Source of the DNA: Lumnitzera littorea
Taxonomy: Eukaryota; Streptophyta; Magnoliopsida; Myrtales; Combretaceae
Assembly: GCA_024138015.1 (NCBI GenBank)
Contig: JAMXBB010000003.1
Span: 34,771,086 to 34,835,085 of the forward strand
Length of the DNA stretch: 64,000 bases
Direction of reading: 5' to 3'
Shown here: piece after piece, positions 22,648 to 34,675 of the stretch
Layout: the number at the start of each line of letters is the position of its first letter
Position numbering within the stretch: the first letter of the stretch is position 1
Notes under the pieces: model-generated
Database searches by the model: none
Told to the model about the DNA's origin: nothing
The model's input: only the letters and a program-made list of their open reading frames with translations
Position numbers and translations under genes: made by a program

Positions 22648-25600
22648 ATGGATAAGAGTTGGATGACACATAATATCAAATCTAAAGAGTATCAAAATGA
22701 AGTAGAGTACTTTTTTGCATACTAACACTTAATATATGGGGTCACTATAAGAATAAATTGTCATAGTAGAAAATGTTTAAATGATATTATGCCTCCTACA
22801 TATGTGATAAGGGTACACTTACTTGTAGATTGGGTTGATGTAACTTATCAATGTTAGGTTTGTCATAATGAGAAGCCAAATATTGATGTGTGTCTAATTG
22901 ATCAAGGTAGAAGACCATACAAAGAGTGAGAAACAAGATCAAACATGGAAGAAGAACATATAGGGGTAAGAGATAATGATAATTTACTTGATGAGATGCT
23001 TGAAGATGTAAAACATTTATTGATAATCAAAATGAAGATTTAGCCTATGGAGGTGGCATTGAACTTTCACAAAATTTTCTAGATAGGTTAAGAGTTAACT
23101 CACAACAAAAGCTTTACCGTGGTTGTAAATTCTCTAAATTTGAATTTATAGTGAAGCTTCTTCATTGAAGGTGTACAATAATTGGAGTAACAAGTCTTGT
23201 TGCTCTAGTTTAGAGAATTTACATCTCTAACTTTTATGAGATGTAATACCTAATGGTGAATCTCTTCCTAAGTGCTATTACTTTGCAAATAGGTACTTGA
23301 GATGGTTGGGTATGGGTTATCACTACATCCAGCATGCAAATATGATTATTACTTATATTGGAGTTAGAAAAACTATTCCTCATAATGTTTTGCATTATTT
23401 TCCCATAAAGCTAAGGTTACAACTCCTTTTTACGCATTTTAAAATTACCCAAAATATACGTTGGCATAAGGAGGAGCATAAGAGACAAGAAAGTTATATG
23501 GGTCATCTTGTACGTAGGTTAGCTTGGATGAATTTTGGTACTGAGTTTCCCAAGTTTACTAGAGATGTTCATAATGTTATGCTAGGGCTAGCTAATGATG
23601 ATTTTAATCCATTTAGGATTATGAGTCAATCATATAGTATGTGGTTGGGAGTGATCTTAGCATATAACTTGCCTCCTTGGATGTGCATGAAGAAAGAGTA
23701 CTTGATTCTATCATTGTTAATTCTAAGACCTAAGACACTCAAGTAAGAGAATGATATTTGCTTTCAACCATTAATTGATGAATTGGTAGATATTTGGAAT
23801 AATAGATTATGCATTTATGGTGCATTCGTGCATTCTCAAAGCTTATATTCAACATGCGAGTAGCTCTTATGTGGACTATAAATAATTTTCCAACATATGA
23901 AAACTTATTAGGATGGAGCACAAAGGTGTGTAATGCTTATCCAATGTGTTAAGATCTAACTCCATCAATATGGCTTAGTAACAAGATTGCATATATTGGT
24001 CATTGAATATAGCATGAAAAGGATCACAAATGGAGACATAGCTTAAGATTTGATGGAAGCCATGGTACTCGTGAAGCTCCTATAGAGTATTCTAGTGAGA
24101 AAATATTATATCAATTGTAATTTGTAAATAATGTGTGCATGGGCAAGCATCCTTGAAAAGATAAAAGGGTTTGTCATCTTAAGGAGTTCAACTGAATAAA
24201 AAAGTCAATATTCATTCAACTTCCTTATTGGTCAATGCTGATGGTAAGACATAATTTAGATGCTATACATATTGAGAAGAATATTTGTGATGATGTTGTT
24301 GATACTATACTTGGGCTTAAGGGCAAAATAAATGGTACTTATAAGGCTAGACTTGATCTGTAGGATCTTGGTATTTGGAAGGAACTATATTTGATGAAGC
24401 AAGTTGATGGTAAGTATTCAATGCCATTTTACTAGCTATACATTAAGTCATATATAGAGGAGGAGATTTTGCTAGTTCCTAAGGGGTATTAAGTTACCTG
24501 ATGGTTATGCATTACATATTAATAGGTGTTGAATAACTCAAATGTAAAGATTTCTGGTATAAAGAGCTATGATTAACATGTAATGCTTTAGAGATTGTTA
24601 CCCATGGGTATTCGCAACATATTACCCAAGGGTGTTGCTTTGGGTATAGCTAAACTTAATTCATTTTTTGAGAATTTGTGCAAATACATTCTTGATGTCA
24701 ATGAGGTACAACAAATGCAAAATGACATTATCACCGCATTATGTAAATTAGAAATGATCTTTCTTCTTGCCTTCTTTGATGTCATGGTGCATTTAGCTAT
24801 ACATTTACCTCAAGAAGCATTACTTGCTGGTCCCATTGCATATCGATGGATGTGTCTTATATAAAGGTAATAGCATATATGTAAAAAGTAATATTTTTTT
24901 AATATTAATGAAGCTTTCATCATTTACTTATTTTGTTAAATTTAAGTACTTAAACTCACTTAAGGAGTATGTTAGAAACAAAATATATCCAGAAGGCTCC
25001 ATCATAGAAGCTTATATTGTGTATGAATGCATGACATGGTGGTCCTTCCATTTGTAAGACATTGAAACATCAATTAATCGTCATGAAAGAATTTGGATAC
25101 CATGGAAAAGGTGGTATAGATATCTTTAGAAATACGATTGGTCTTATTTCTTCTCCCACATATGGTCTTATCAAATGAAGAGGTAAAATTAGCTTATTAG
25201 TATATTAGTAACAATTGTTTGGAAGCTTAACCTTATTTAGAGTAAGCAACAACAAGTTTATTCTAAATTTTATGAAATAATGTAAAATATCTGTATTTAG
25301 ATTTAGAAGTATGCTAGAGGGAATATATAAGTATCTTGCACGTACGATATTGATTAACGTCATGAATAAGAATTCGATCAATGGTTTATGAAGATGGTAA
25401 ATGTTACTTTTAGACAAGGATACAAGTTTACAAAGTAGAATTTGTTGCCATATTTTGCTTGATAATGTTGTAGATGAGCACATTAAATGAAAGTTTTGAT
25501 CTAATCATTAGTGCTTTATATGCGTAATCGATTAGAGTTGACTTATTCTTCAAGCGATACAACAAATTGATATATAATGGCATTTGGTTTCACATATCTA

Positions 25601-26000
25601 GCTTTGATAGTTGGAAAAAAAAAAAAAACTAGAGTAGTGAAGTATTTAGAGAAGGAAACCAAGGAGACATGCATTTACTAATGGAGTTTTATGGGATTTT
25701 AACTGATACATATGAGTTTTCTCATGTTCGAGATAAATGAGTCTTCTTATTTAAGTGAAAGCAATGGGATACTAAGGAACACAATCACAACATAAGAGTT
25801 GATGATGGGTTCAAAAACATTATTAGTTATACTAATGGCAAACCGATTTGAGGAATTTATGATATAAGTATCCAATTAGTGTAGACTTGTTTAATTTTGA
25901 ATTGAGACCAAGACAAAAGAAATTCTTACATCAATGAGGCCTATGCTTCCTTTGTAAAGTACAAATGGCTTGATTTGAGGTTTTCTTAAAATCGACTTTG
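22648..26000 (+). pseudogene. CACTA TNP2-type transposase, main part
   Basis: Starts ATG at 22648 with MDKSWMTHNIKSKEYQNEVE, the transposase-associated domain start of TNP2 proteins. Then come LYRGCKFSKFEFIVKLLH (about 23110-23165), the open block 23297-23746 with RWHKEEHKRQE, GLANDDFNPFRIMSQSYSMW and LAYNLPPWMCMKKEY, then at 24595-24864 the block with NSFFENLCKYILDVNEVQQM and VMVHLAIHLPQEALLAGPIA, YVRNKIYPEGSIIEAYIVYE near 25000, and a DUF4216 start at about 25550-25990 (IYNGIWFHIS, FYGILTD). TNP2 cuts and pastes the element by acting on its CACTA ends. Many stops and shifts make it non-functional. Its last part continues after the hAT insertion at 30300. Confidence 0.88.
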
Positions 26001-26159
26001 TAAAATCCCATATTTTGTATCTTAAAAAAAGAATCCATCATCCTTAGGATTGAGCTTTGATAATGTGTCAAATCACACCAATATCAATCCATTTTATTCC
26101 TTTTATTCTAAGACTATGTCATTATTGTCTCAAATTTGAATGTTATAGAATATACTAAA

Positions 26160-26167
26160 CATAAGAT
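26160..26167. repeat. 8-bp target-site duplication of the hAT element, left copy
   Basis: cataagat at 26160-26167 is repeated exactly at 30138-30145. Eight bases is the size made by hAT transposases. Confidence 0.88.
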
Positions 26168-29100
26168 TAGTACTGGCAATTAGGGACCTAACCCATCAAA
26201 CTCGAACATGACACAGTATCATTTAAATGGGTTTAGGTACTAAAAAAAAAAATTGACATGAAACACAAATAGGTTAAACCCGTCTAAACATGCTTATATA
26301 TGTGTTTGGGTTTAAGTCTAGATCCTAAACCCATTTATTAAACAGGTCTAGTAAACAAGTTTCAAGTTCGACCTATGAACCTGTTTACTATTAATCAATT
26401 TATGTATTCTATATTCATTTCATTTCCAAGAGCAAAGCAAAAAGGCCTGGTCTAAGGTCTACCTTCACACATAACATAGTCAAATACACACATTTTTAAT
26501 AACTAAGGTTTCCTCAATTAGCTTTTTCTCTTCCCTCCATTCGTAGAACATCAATCGCAACTACAAAGCTCATCTTTACAGTTGAAACTCACCAACTCTA
26601 AACACTTCAAGTTCTAAGTATTGATTTTTTCTACTTTATTCTATTCCCATGTTTCATAGTAATTGTAATTTTTGATCACTTCCTATGCTTCATAGATTAC
26701 CACCTAGTTCTCTAGTACATAGTCATACTTTTAGGTATGTGATGCAATTCCAATTTCTATAAACATTATTATTTAAAACAACCACATGATTTCCATGTGA
26801 TAAAATTTGAACCTATCTGCATAATCAAATATCTTACACTTAAGTACTTTTCGTTTCTATGAATATGTCAATCAGGATCAATATTGTTTAGGATTAATGA
26901 TCATTAGGCTATAGCCCCTAAAATTTTTTGTGTGTCTCTATTTTTCGGGTGTTGCTCTTTAATAGCTATACCCTATTCTCTTTAGTCCTATAATATTATG
27001 CTTGGTTGTTTGAATGAAATTATTAAATAAAGAGGCATTGAAATTGCTTAATAATTGTCTTTCTTATGTCTGCTATTATTATTAATCCGTTAAAATATGA
27101 AATTTAGTATATAAAAAAATATGATAGAAGCATTGATGTAAGATCCTAATTTTTATTATCAATCCATTAAAATATGAAATCTACTATACAACGATTATTA
27201 AATTTGCATAATAAGGCCATTCTCCTATCAACCTACTAGACCCTAGAAGCATCCTAAGGGAATCTTCTACCAAAATACTTCTATTAGGCTTGAGACTCGT
27301 TGCAAGTATATTGGGCAATGAGAAATAGAACATGTTAGTGTATATATACCTAAATAAAACTATAGTAATCATTACCACTTAATTAATGGATTACCATCAT
27401 AAAAAATCAATCCATGTTTATTTAAGTCTTATTCAACTTTGAAAATAATATAGATTTTCTTTCTTTCTTTTCCATTTTTTATAGATATTTTCTAATATTA
27501 GAAAAAGAAGGCTTATACTGGAAATGAATTCACCTAAGAATTTTGCTTAACATGTAGATGGATTCACCTTTGGGAGCCTCAACGAACCTCAATGAAATGG
27601 AAGTGCTAAGAGTAGATGAAGAAGATGATGTGATTGAAGTTAAAGGTTCAACATCAATTGCTAATTGGAAATAACTAAGAAAGCTTACTTCTTCAATATG
27701 AACTCTTTTCACTCATTCATTTGAGAAGCAATTAGATGGATCAGTTATTAGAAAAGCTACATCTGTGCCATGTAAGACCAAGATAAGATGTGATAGTAAT
27801 TATGGAATTGGAAACCTAAGGAGGCATATGAAAAAATGTCCTAAATATAATATTAGGGACATTGGTGAAATGTTGTTTGCAAACATGAAACTTAATTCTA
27901 CTAAGTTTGATCCTAAGAAATTTCGTGATTGTTAGTTACTATGATTGTTATGCATGAACTACCCCTTTCTTTTGTGTAGTACGGTAGAGTTAGGGCATTA
28001 TTTGAATACCTAAATAAGAATATTGTGCATATATCTTGGAATATCTTAAAGGCTGATTTGATGAAGATTTTCAAGAGGGAAAGATCTAGAATTAAAAACA
28101 TGCTTATGGATTGTCTTGATAGAATTTCTTTAACTTTTGATTTGTAGATATCAATAGCTACTAATGGATATATATTTGTTATAGCACATTTTATTTATAG
28201 AAATTGGGTCTTATGAAAGAGGATTTTGAGTTTTGCATATATGTCATCTCTAAAAACAAGTGTTGCATTAACTGAGAAAGTAATGACTTTGCTAACTAAC
28301 TGGGGGATAGAAAGTAAATTATGTTGCATGACTTTAGATAATGCTTTAGCCAATGATATTTTTGTGACTTTATTAAAGACATAACATAATATGCAAGGTG
28401 GACGCTTAGCTTCGAGTCTTTATTTTAATATTAAATGTTGTGTAAACATTCTCAATTTGATTGTTTAGGAAAGTTTAAAAGAGATTAATAGTGCTATTGA
28501 TAAGGCGAGAGAAAATGTAAAGTATGTGAAAGGGTCTTAAAATAAGAAAGGTAAAGTTTGCTGAATGTGTGAGTTTGTTGTCTTTATCTCAAACTTAAGA
28601 CAGGGGTTTGAGATGAGATGTTCCAACTAGATATAATTCAACATACCTTATACTTGAGAATTCACTTTATTACAAAAGTGCAAATTGTCACTTGGAGTTA
28701 AGTGACTCAAATTACAAACATTGTCCTTCTTTGGAAAAATGACACAAGATTAATAAAATAAGCAAGTATTTGAAGCTTTTTTATGATATTACCTGCAAAT
28801 TTTCTAAAACAAGGTATCTTACTACCAACTTGTACTTTCCTTCAGTTTTTAGGGTATACTAAATATTGACAAATAATATGAATAAAGGTGAAGTATATTT
28901 GAGAGACATGGCGATCAAGATATTTACAAAATTTGAAAAGTACTGGTTTGAGTTTTGTTTGATTTTAGCAATTACTGTTACATTAGATTCATAATATAAA
29001 CTTGATTTTGTTGGAAGGACTTACCAAAAACATTGAGGTGATGACTTAAATGAGTTTATGAAAGTCAAAAAAGCTTTATTCTCTCTTTCTGATGAATATG

Positions 29101-30137
29101 TGCAAAAAGATGTTGCAACTTCAAATCAAAATGTTGGTAACAATGAATCAAAACCTAAGGATTATATGAATGATGAATTGGGCAACGACTTCCAAGTAAC
29201 TTTATTTTTTTATGATTGTATATTGTTTTTATACTTTAGAAGTTAATTTCATTTTATTTGATGCCTATATTTTTTACCTTCTTTAGAAATTTCAATCATT
29301 TAAAATATGCAAATGTGCCACTAAATATGAATTAGAGTTATATTTGGATGAGGAGAGGGCATAAATTGGATGAATTCGATGTATTGAGTTTTTGGAAAAC
29401 CAATCAGTTTTGTTATATTCTAGTTGCAAGAATGGCATGTGATGTCTTAAGCATACCAATATCTACAATAGCTTCAGAATCCGCATTTAGCATTGAAGGT
29501 TGCATCCTTAATTAACATCATGGCTCATTGAAGCCAAATACTATAGAAGGTCTTTTATGTACAAAGGATTGGCTATATGGAGAAGAAGGTAGTAAATTTA
29601 AAATATTTTGTTAAAAATTTCAACATAACATTTTTTATTAATATAATTTCTTTTTATGTGTCGATTCTTTGATCATCTCTCTCGAAGATCTAATAAAGAA
29701 TGTCATGAATTTGGAGCTGCTAATAGCATCCCTTCAGGCGATGGTTCCGTTTGATTAAATAATGCTATATAGTTAAATCTTAGGATTTCTTGTACTTTAA
29801 TAAGATTTCATTTCTTTAAAACTTATATTTGGGTTATAGTTTTATGTTCAATTTTAAGACTAAGACCCTATGACAATTGTATTTGTAGAATTTAAATATT
29901 GTTATTATTTATTTTCCTTGTGCATTTGTAAGTATCTTAGACTTTTATATAATTTTTTATTCGCTAAATAAGTCTAATTTCGACACGAGACATGCTTATT
30001 AAATGAGTTGGGTTATGGGTTTATGTTTTCAAATATAGTTAATAAATAGGTTATGCCATCATTTGGGGTTTTAGGGATATGAATCCGTTTAGACATGAAT
30101 CTGGGACATGACACGATACCCCGAATTGCTAACTGTA
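26168..30137 (+). mobile_element. 3.97-kb hAT DNA transposon nested in the CACTA element
   Basis: Flanked by a perfect 8-bp duplication. The left end begins TAGTACTGGCAATTAGGG and the right end, read on the minus strand, begins TACAGTTAGCAATTCGGGG; both carry the gGCAATTnGGG core seen at the ends of many plant hAT elements. It contains one transposase gene remnant in the same orientation (27558-29758). Subterminal DNA at 26200-26400 and 29960-30120 has repeated aaacgggtt/aacccattt-type motifs. It landed in the DUF4216 part of the CACTA transposase gene, so it is younger than the CACTA insertion. Confidence 0.9.
27558..29758 (+). pseudogene. hAT transposase (BED zinc finger, RNase H-like core, dimerisation domain)
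   Basis: Starts near ATG 27558 (MDSPLGASTNLNEMEVLRVD). A BED-type zinc finger follows (PCKTKIRCDSNYGIGNLRRH, then MKKCPK) with the Cys and His ligands visible. The middle shows ALTEKVMTLLTNWGIESKLC and MTLDNALAND, the core around a catalytic Asp. Later ESLKEINSAIDKARENVKYV and an intact stretch 29058-29200 (VKKALFSLSDEYVQKDVATS). The hAT C-terminal dimerisation region is at 29325-29580 (YELELYLDEERA, ...SLKPNTIEGLLCTKDW). A final small exon may end at TAA 29756-29758. Family members of this kind, including domesticated DAYSLEEPER and RICESLEEPER, are about 600-700 residues. Numerous stops and frameshifts show this copy is dead. Confidence 0.88.
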
Positions 30138-30299
30138 CATAAGATAAGGAGTTAGAGAATCTAAAGCAAAGGATTCTTCATCTTCTTAGATTTTGACATA
30201 AGAAAGGAGTTTTCCACAAGTTGAGGTAATGTATGCGTGACTCAAGATAATCTATTCAAGGAATATCAAAATATACAAATATAGTTCTAGGGAAAAAAA

Positions 30300-30440
30300 T
30301 GCTAATATTTTTTATGTTGGGTTAAAAAATATTAAGGTCACTTGTACTTGGTATGAAAGTGACCCATATATATTAGCATTGTAAGCTAAACAAATATATT
30401 ATTTAGAGGATAAGAAATTAGGAATTTGCTGCTCCTCCTA
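30300..30440 (+). pseudogene. TNP2 transposase, DUF4216 tail after the hAT insertion
   Basis: Plus-strand reading gives ESDPYILAL-stop-AKQIYYLEDKKLG, the conserved P-ILA-QA-Q-YYVED block of DUF4216 that ends TNP2-type CACTA transposases. It continues the domain begun at 25550-25990; the hAT element lies between. Confidence 0.7.
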
Positions 30441-30555
30441 TTTCTATTCCATCCTCAAGTGATAGATGTAAATTTAATTATCAATAATATAATCTTGCTA
30501 AGAAAAAGTTAGTAAATGTTACTAATGCAATAAGAGAGATACATATAAAAAACAT

Positions 30556-32810
30556 ATGCTGGAGAAGAAGAATAATAGATGGAAGAGTAAGATGGTAATA
30601 AAGTTTGATGCTTCTATAAGCTATCTAGTTACATCAAATCAATTATCAAATATTGCTTTTGACATTGGGAAGGCTTGTAGGGACTTGATGCCACTATATG
30701 TAAATGGTGTTTTGAAAATATTTCCAAAATCAAAGAAGAGGTAAGCTTAGGCAAGAATTTAGGTTGGTATCATCAAATGCTATATTTTGATTGATAACAT
30801 ATATTTATTTCTTAATAAGTCCTACAAGTTATATGGTACTTGCAAAGTTTATGCTTCTTTCTTTATAATTTTAATTAGTTATTTAAATGTGTTAGTAGTT
30901 TTATAATATAGTTCATGTTTGCCTACTTTTTTGCTCAATACTATCATAGTAGATTGTTCAACATAAATTCAAGGTATTATTTTTTCATTTATGATTTTAG
31001 TATCTTGTTTAATTTTTATGTATTTATGGTAGATTGCTTTAGAATTAGAGTGAGATCTTTATCATTTAAAAAGGTTTTCTTACATTATTGTCATGACAAT
31101 AAATGCTAATTGTTTACAAAACTCAAAAGTTGAATATACACTTATTTTTGCATTTTGCTGAGAGTATTGATAGGTTTATATATGATTATTAAACACCTAG
31201 AGATCTCTAAATGTTAGTACATTTGCATTTTAAATTATGTTGTCAAAGTTTCAATTGAACTTCTTCCTATAGCATGTTTTATATTGATTTAGATGTTCTT
31301 TCATTATTTTCTATATATAAAAAACTTCCATTTTTCAATGAATGATAGTTATTTTACAACACTTGTTGCATAATATAACTCTTTTATATTATATAAGTAT
31401 TAATATCATTCCACTATTACATAGACAACTAACTTTCATTTTCAATTATTATTATTTACTTTTTCTTTTAATTTTTTTTTTTAAGAATCGACTCAACGTT
31501 AATGATATCACAAATGATTCAAAAATGTTTCAAGAGATTGATAAATGGATGGGACGTCTTCATAGAAAATTTCATTGTGATGTTCATAGAAAATGGAAGA
31601 CAGATGGTGGTAAAGCTTATCCTAAGAATTATTTTGATGAGGATTAGAAAAAAAATTACACACTTTTGGACCTATGAGTACATAGAAGAGATGAAAATTA
31701 TGGAATTAGAAGAATCAATTAAAAAGATAAGTTGTCACTAAATGCTACTTTTTTAGTATTTGATAAAATGATTTAAAATTTTTCTTTTCTTAATTTGAAT
31801 AACAAAATACCAAAGTCTATGAATGGAAGAGATGCACGTGAGTGTAAAATATTTATATAGGAGTGGGAGTAAATCCCTTGAAATTAGAAGGAGTGAGTAT
31901 GTATGCAAATAAATTGATGTATTTGATACTTAAATTGGTTAAGTATTTGATATTTTACTACATGTCTAATTAGATTGAACAACATCATCAACCCTTGATG
32001 TTATTAAGTTTTCAAGCAGATGCGATTTCATAAACTTAGACCTAATGGTACTAATGGAAGTTAGGTCTCTTTATGAGCTGTAGATGATTATGTTAGTATC
32101 AAGAATATTTTCGCTCATTGCAATTTTAATATAAATTATTAGATGAAATGTTTTTACCATTTATCATTGTTAATAATATAGGCTGAGATGATGGACACGT
32201 CAAAGTGCTCTGTGAAGATTGTTGATTAATATATGAATGCAAATTCCAGGATTGATTACTATCTTGGTACGAGTTATGGCCTCCTAACTAGTGGAAAATC
32301 CACACAACAGATTTCCATGCATGAGTAAAACAGAAGATTGAGAGGGGAACCTGAAGAAGAGAAACAATTGTGTAAAAACAAAATTTCGAGTTTCAAAAAA
32401 ATAAGCTATGGCATTTGATTTGCCCTAATATGGAGTTTTTTTCTTTCTCTAATTTAAATTATTAGTGTATCTTTGAAATAATGTTTTAGTTGTTAATATA
32501 GCTATTTAAATGAGTTTTTCTTAACTTTTCTTAGTAAAGAGTAATTTAGCATCTAGTGCTGTTTTGATTTGTATATAAACTTATATTCTTTAAGAAATAA
32601 TGATATTAACAATTAGTCGAGCTTTTTGGTTCTTATTATGCAATATATATCTTCTTCGTTTAATAAAGTTAATTTTATAAAATTAATTTAAGATTAGTTT
32701 GTGATATTTTTTGTAGATGAATAATCTTCTTCAAGTATTACAAAGACTTTACCCAGAATTACCATTTGACTTGCCATCCAATTTAGGTTATTTTTCAAAT
32801 AACATTATTT
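30556..32810 (+). pseudogene. Second CACTA gene, TNPA/Ptta-like, several exons
   Basis: Three separated blocks lie downstream of TNP2 in the same orientation. At 30556-30744: KMVIKFDASISYLVTSNQLS then IGKACRDLMPLYVNGVLKIF, like the opening domain of plant Ptta/En-Spm accessory proteins. At 31490-31650: KMFQEIDKWMGRLHRKFHCD, then RKWKTDGGKAYPKNY, like the following W-rich domain. At 32700-32810: NNLLQVLQRLYPELPFDLPS, like the short C-terminal block of such proteins. The gaps are AT-rich and could be introns. In En/Spm the TNPA product binds subterminal repeats and assists transposition. Stops occur in the joining parts, so it is probably dead. Confidence 0.55.
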
Positions 32811-32971
32811 TATTTATTGAATAGTTATGTAGGCGAGTTATTTTAAAATTCTATATAATTTGGTAATAGGATCTCTAAGTGATGGGAAGTTTGTTCCTTC
32901 TTTAATATCATTCGCTTGTGATGATGATAATGATGGTGGAGAATGGAGACGAATGTATGAAAGATAATTTG

Positions 32972-33176
32972 TTATAAATATGATGAAGTCTAGTTATTTT
33001 TCAATAAATATAATGGAGTTTGGTAATTTTACAAGTAGTGATGAGTGAATTTGATTATTTCACTAGTAGTGGCAGTGAAATTTGGTTATTTTACCAATAG
33101 TTGTGGTGATGTTTCATTTTCTGGCTAGTAGTGGTGAAATTTTTTTATTTTATTAGTAGTTGGGATGAAGTTTAGA
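32972..33176. repeat. Degenerate ~31-bp tandem repeat
   Basis: About six diverged units of the form tgaaatttggttattttaccaatagttgtgg can be followed (aagtctagttatttttc, gagtttggtaattttac, gaatttgattatttcac, aaatttggttattttac, ...). It lies between the TNPA-like gene and the right subterminal region of the CACTA element. Confidence 0.65.
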
Positions 33177-33439
33177 CAACTATGAGAGGGATGTATTCAT
33201 GATTATACGGACGTGTTGGCATGTTACTTTTTGCATTTTGAAAAATTGTTTAGGTGAATATTCTGATGAATCAGTAATTCTTTTATTTGCAAATATTATC
33301 TATTTTCCTTTTAGTATTTTGTAATTGTATGCATCTATTATTATAAGTTAAATCATTAGTTGTAGGATTTTGAAAGGCTTCAATCTTGTTCCTTATAACA
33401 TGTTAACTTTATCATCTCTAAATTTAATGACGCTTGAAT

Positions 33440-34107
33440 GTCACAAAAGGTATCTATTAATATTGGACATGATACAAAATTATAATTTTATAACGTTGAA
33501 GTGCCAACTATAAGCATTTATGGGTGATGTAACAACATTTGGGCAAGACATATAATGATACTCTCATTACCTTTAAACATTAGCTATGAACATTTATACG
33601 TAACATTTAAACATTATGAAATGTTACTTTGTTCGTAACACTTAAATATTGTGAAATATTTTTTTCTCATAACATTTCATATAAGTTTATTGAATACTTA
33701 CATGTAGTATTGTAATGTTTAAACGTTACAAATGGTTACCTATAGATAACGCTTAAATGTTACGAAATGTTATTCTTTTTGTAATGTTTAGACATTATCA
33801 AATATCATTCTTTTGTGATGTTTCATACTAGTTTATTCAATACTTACATATAATATTGTAGCATTTAAACGTTACCAAAAGGTTACATATTAGTGACATT
33901 TAAACATTACTAATACTTTACAAATTGGTGATGTTTACATCTTTTGTAACATTTACTATTTAAATGTTACATATTATTTTTTATAACATACTTTTTGTGA
34001 TGTCTATTCATAATGTTTAATAAACATCATGAAAAAGTTCTTGTAATGTTTACTTAAATTTTAGTGATGTTTATTATACATTACTAAACATCAAAATTCT
34101 TGTAGTG
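33440..34107. repeat. Right subterminal repeats and terminal inverted repeat of the CACTA element
   Basis: A ~10-bp motif, taaacattac/taaacgttac and its complement gtaatgttta, appears well over a dozen times in both orientations between 33440 and 34090, followed by the terminus ...caaaattcttgtagtg. Subterminal arrays of this sort are the binding sites of the TNPA-type protein in En/Spm elements. Confidence 0.8.
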
Positions 34108-34146
34108 TGTAGAGGAGAGCTTAGAGAATCTATACCGTATAACAAT

Positions 34147-34571
34147 ATATTTTGAAGTTGGTGAAAAAAGGATATGTATATGTCACGCTCTATGCTTTGA
34201 AGAGGAGTAGGGGTGTTTAACTTGAGGCTTAATGTGAAGTGAGTGCCGCCAGTAGGCAATTTGTTAATAAGTGAGGTAATCTCTCAGGGTAGGATTGGCC
34301 TCTCATAAGTAAACTGGTTAGGAGTTGATGCTGCTCTCTTGATGATGGTAATGGTAAGTCGAAATCAATTGAAAAGTTAGATGTCCTTATCTTATCAAGG
34401 TCGATGACAATACCGGTTGACACTCCTAAGTATAGAAGGGCATAGAATAGTCTTGGAAAAACATGAAGAGAAAAGGCTAGCTTGTCATCTATAATATGAG
34501 ATAATATGACGAGAAAGGATAGTTGACCATTACACGATAACATAAGGTGGGGGTGAATCTCTTATGCTATA
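34147..34571 (+). repeat. Left direct repeat, candidate 5' LTR
   Basis: Closely resembles 38534-38947; shared stretches include aggcttaatgtgaagtgagt, gatgtccttatctta and gagataatatgac. It ends cttatgcta before the primer-site-like motif. The first part of the LTR (about 40 bases) cannot be aligned with the right copy. Confidence 0.75.
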
Positions 34572-34577
34572 ATAAGT

Positions 34578-34589
34578 GGTATCATATCT
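34578..34589 (+). promoter_or_regulatory. Candidate primer binding site (initiator-Met tRNA type)
   Basis: tggtatcatatc: the first eight bases match the common plant LTR-element PBS exactly, and two of the next four do. It sits 6 bases after the end of the left repeat. Confidence 0.55.
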
Positions 34590-34670
34590 AAAAGTTCTAA
34601 CCTAGATGAACTACCTAAATACTACCCATGGCGCTTAATAAAAAGGTTAGTTCTTATTGACAACTAGGCT

Positions 34671-34675
34671 CATGT
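34671..34675. repeat. 5-bp target-site duplication of the 3.34-kb solo LTR, left copy
   Basis: catgt at 34671-34675 is repeated exactly at 38020-38024. Confidence 0.6.

Larger units (their letters stand above)
14589..34107 (+). mobile_element. 19.5-kb CACTA (En/Spm-type) DNA transposon
   Basis: The left end is CACTATAAGAATTTC and the right end, read on the minus strand, is CACTACAAGAATTTTG: 13 of the first 14 bases agree, with the family's CACTA start. The flanks carry the 3-bp duplication tgt (14586-14588 and 34108-34110), the expected size for this superfamily. Inside are TNP2-type transposase remnants (22648-26000, 30300-30440), a TNPA-like second gene (30556-32810) and subterminal repeats at both ends, most clearly 33440-34107. 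Later insertions inside it are a hAT element (26168-30137) and a poly(A) retroposon (15652-16218). It sits in the pol gene of the Gypsy element. The transposase is dead, but the ends look well kept and could in principle still be recognised in trans. Confidence 0.88.

Noticed and set aside
24588..24785. 65-codon minus-strand frame
   Set aside because: Antisense of a conserved TNP2 block read on the plus strand.
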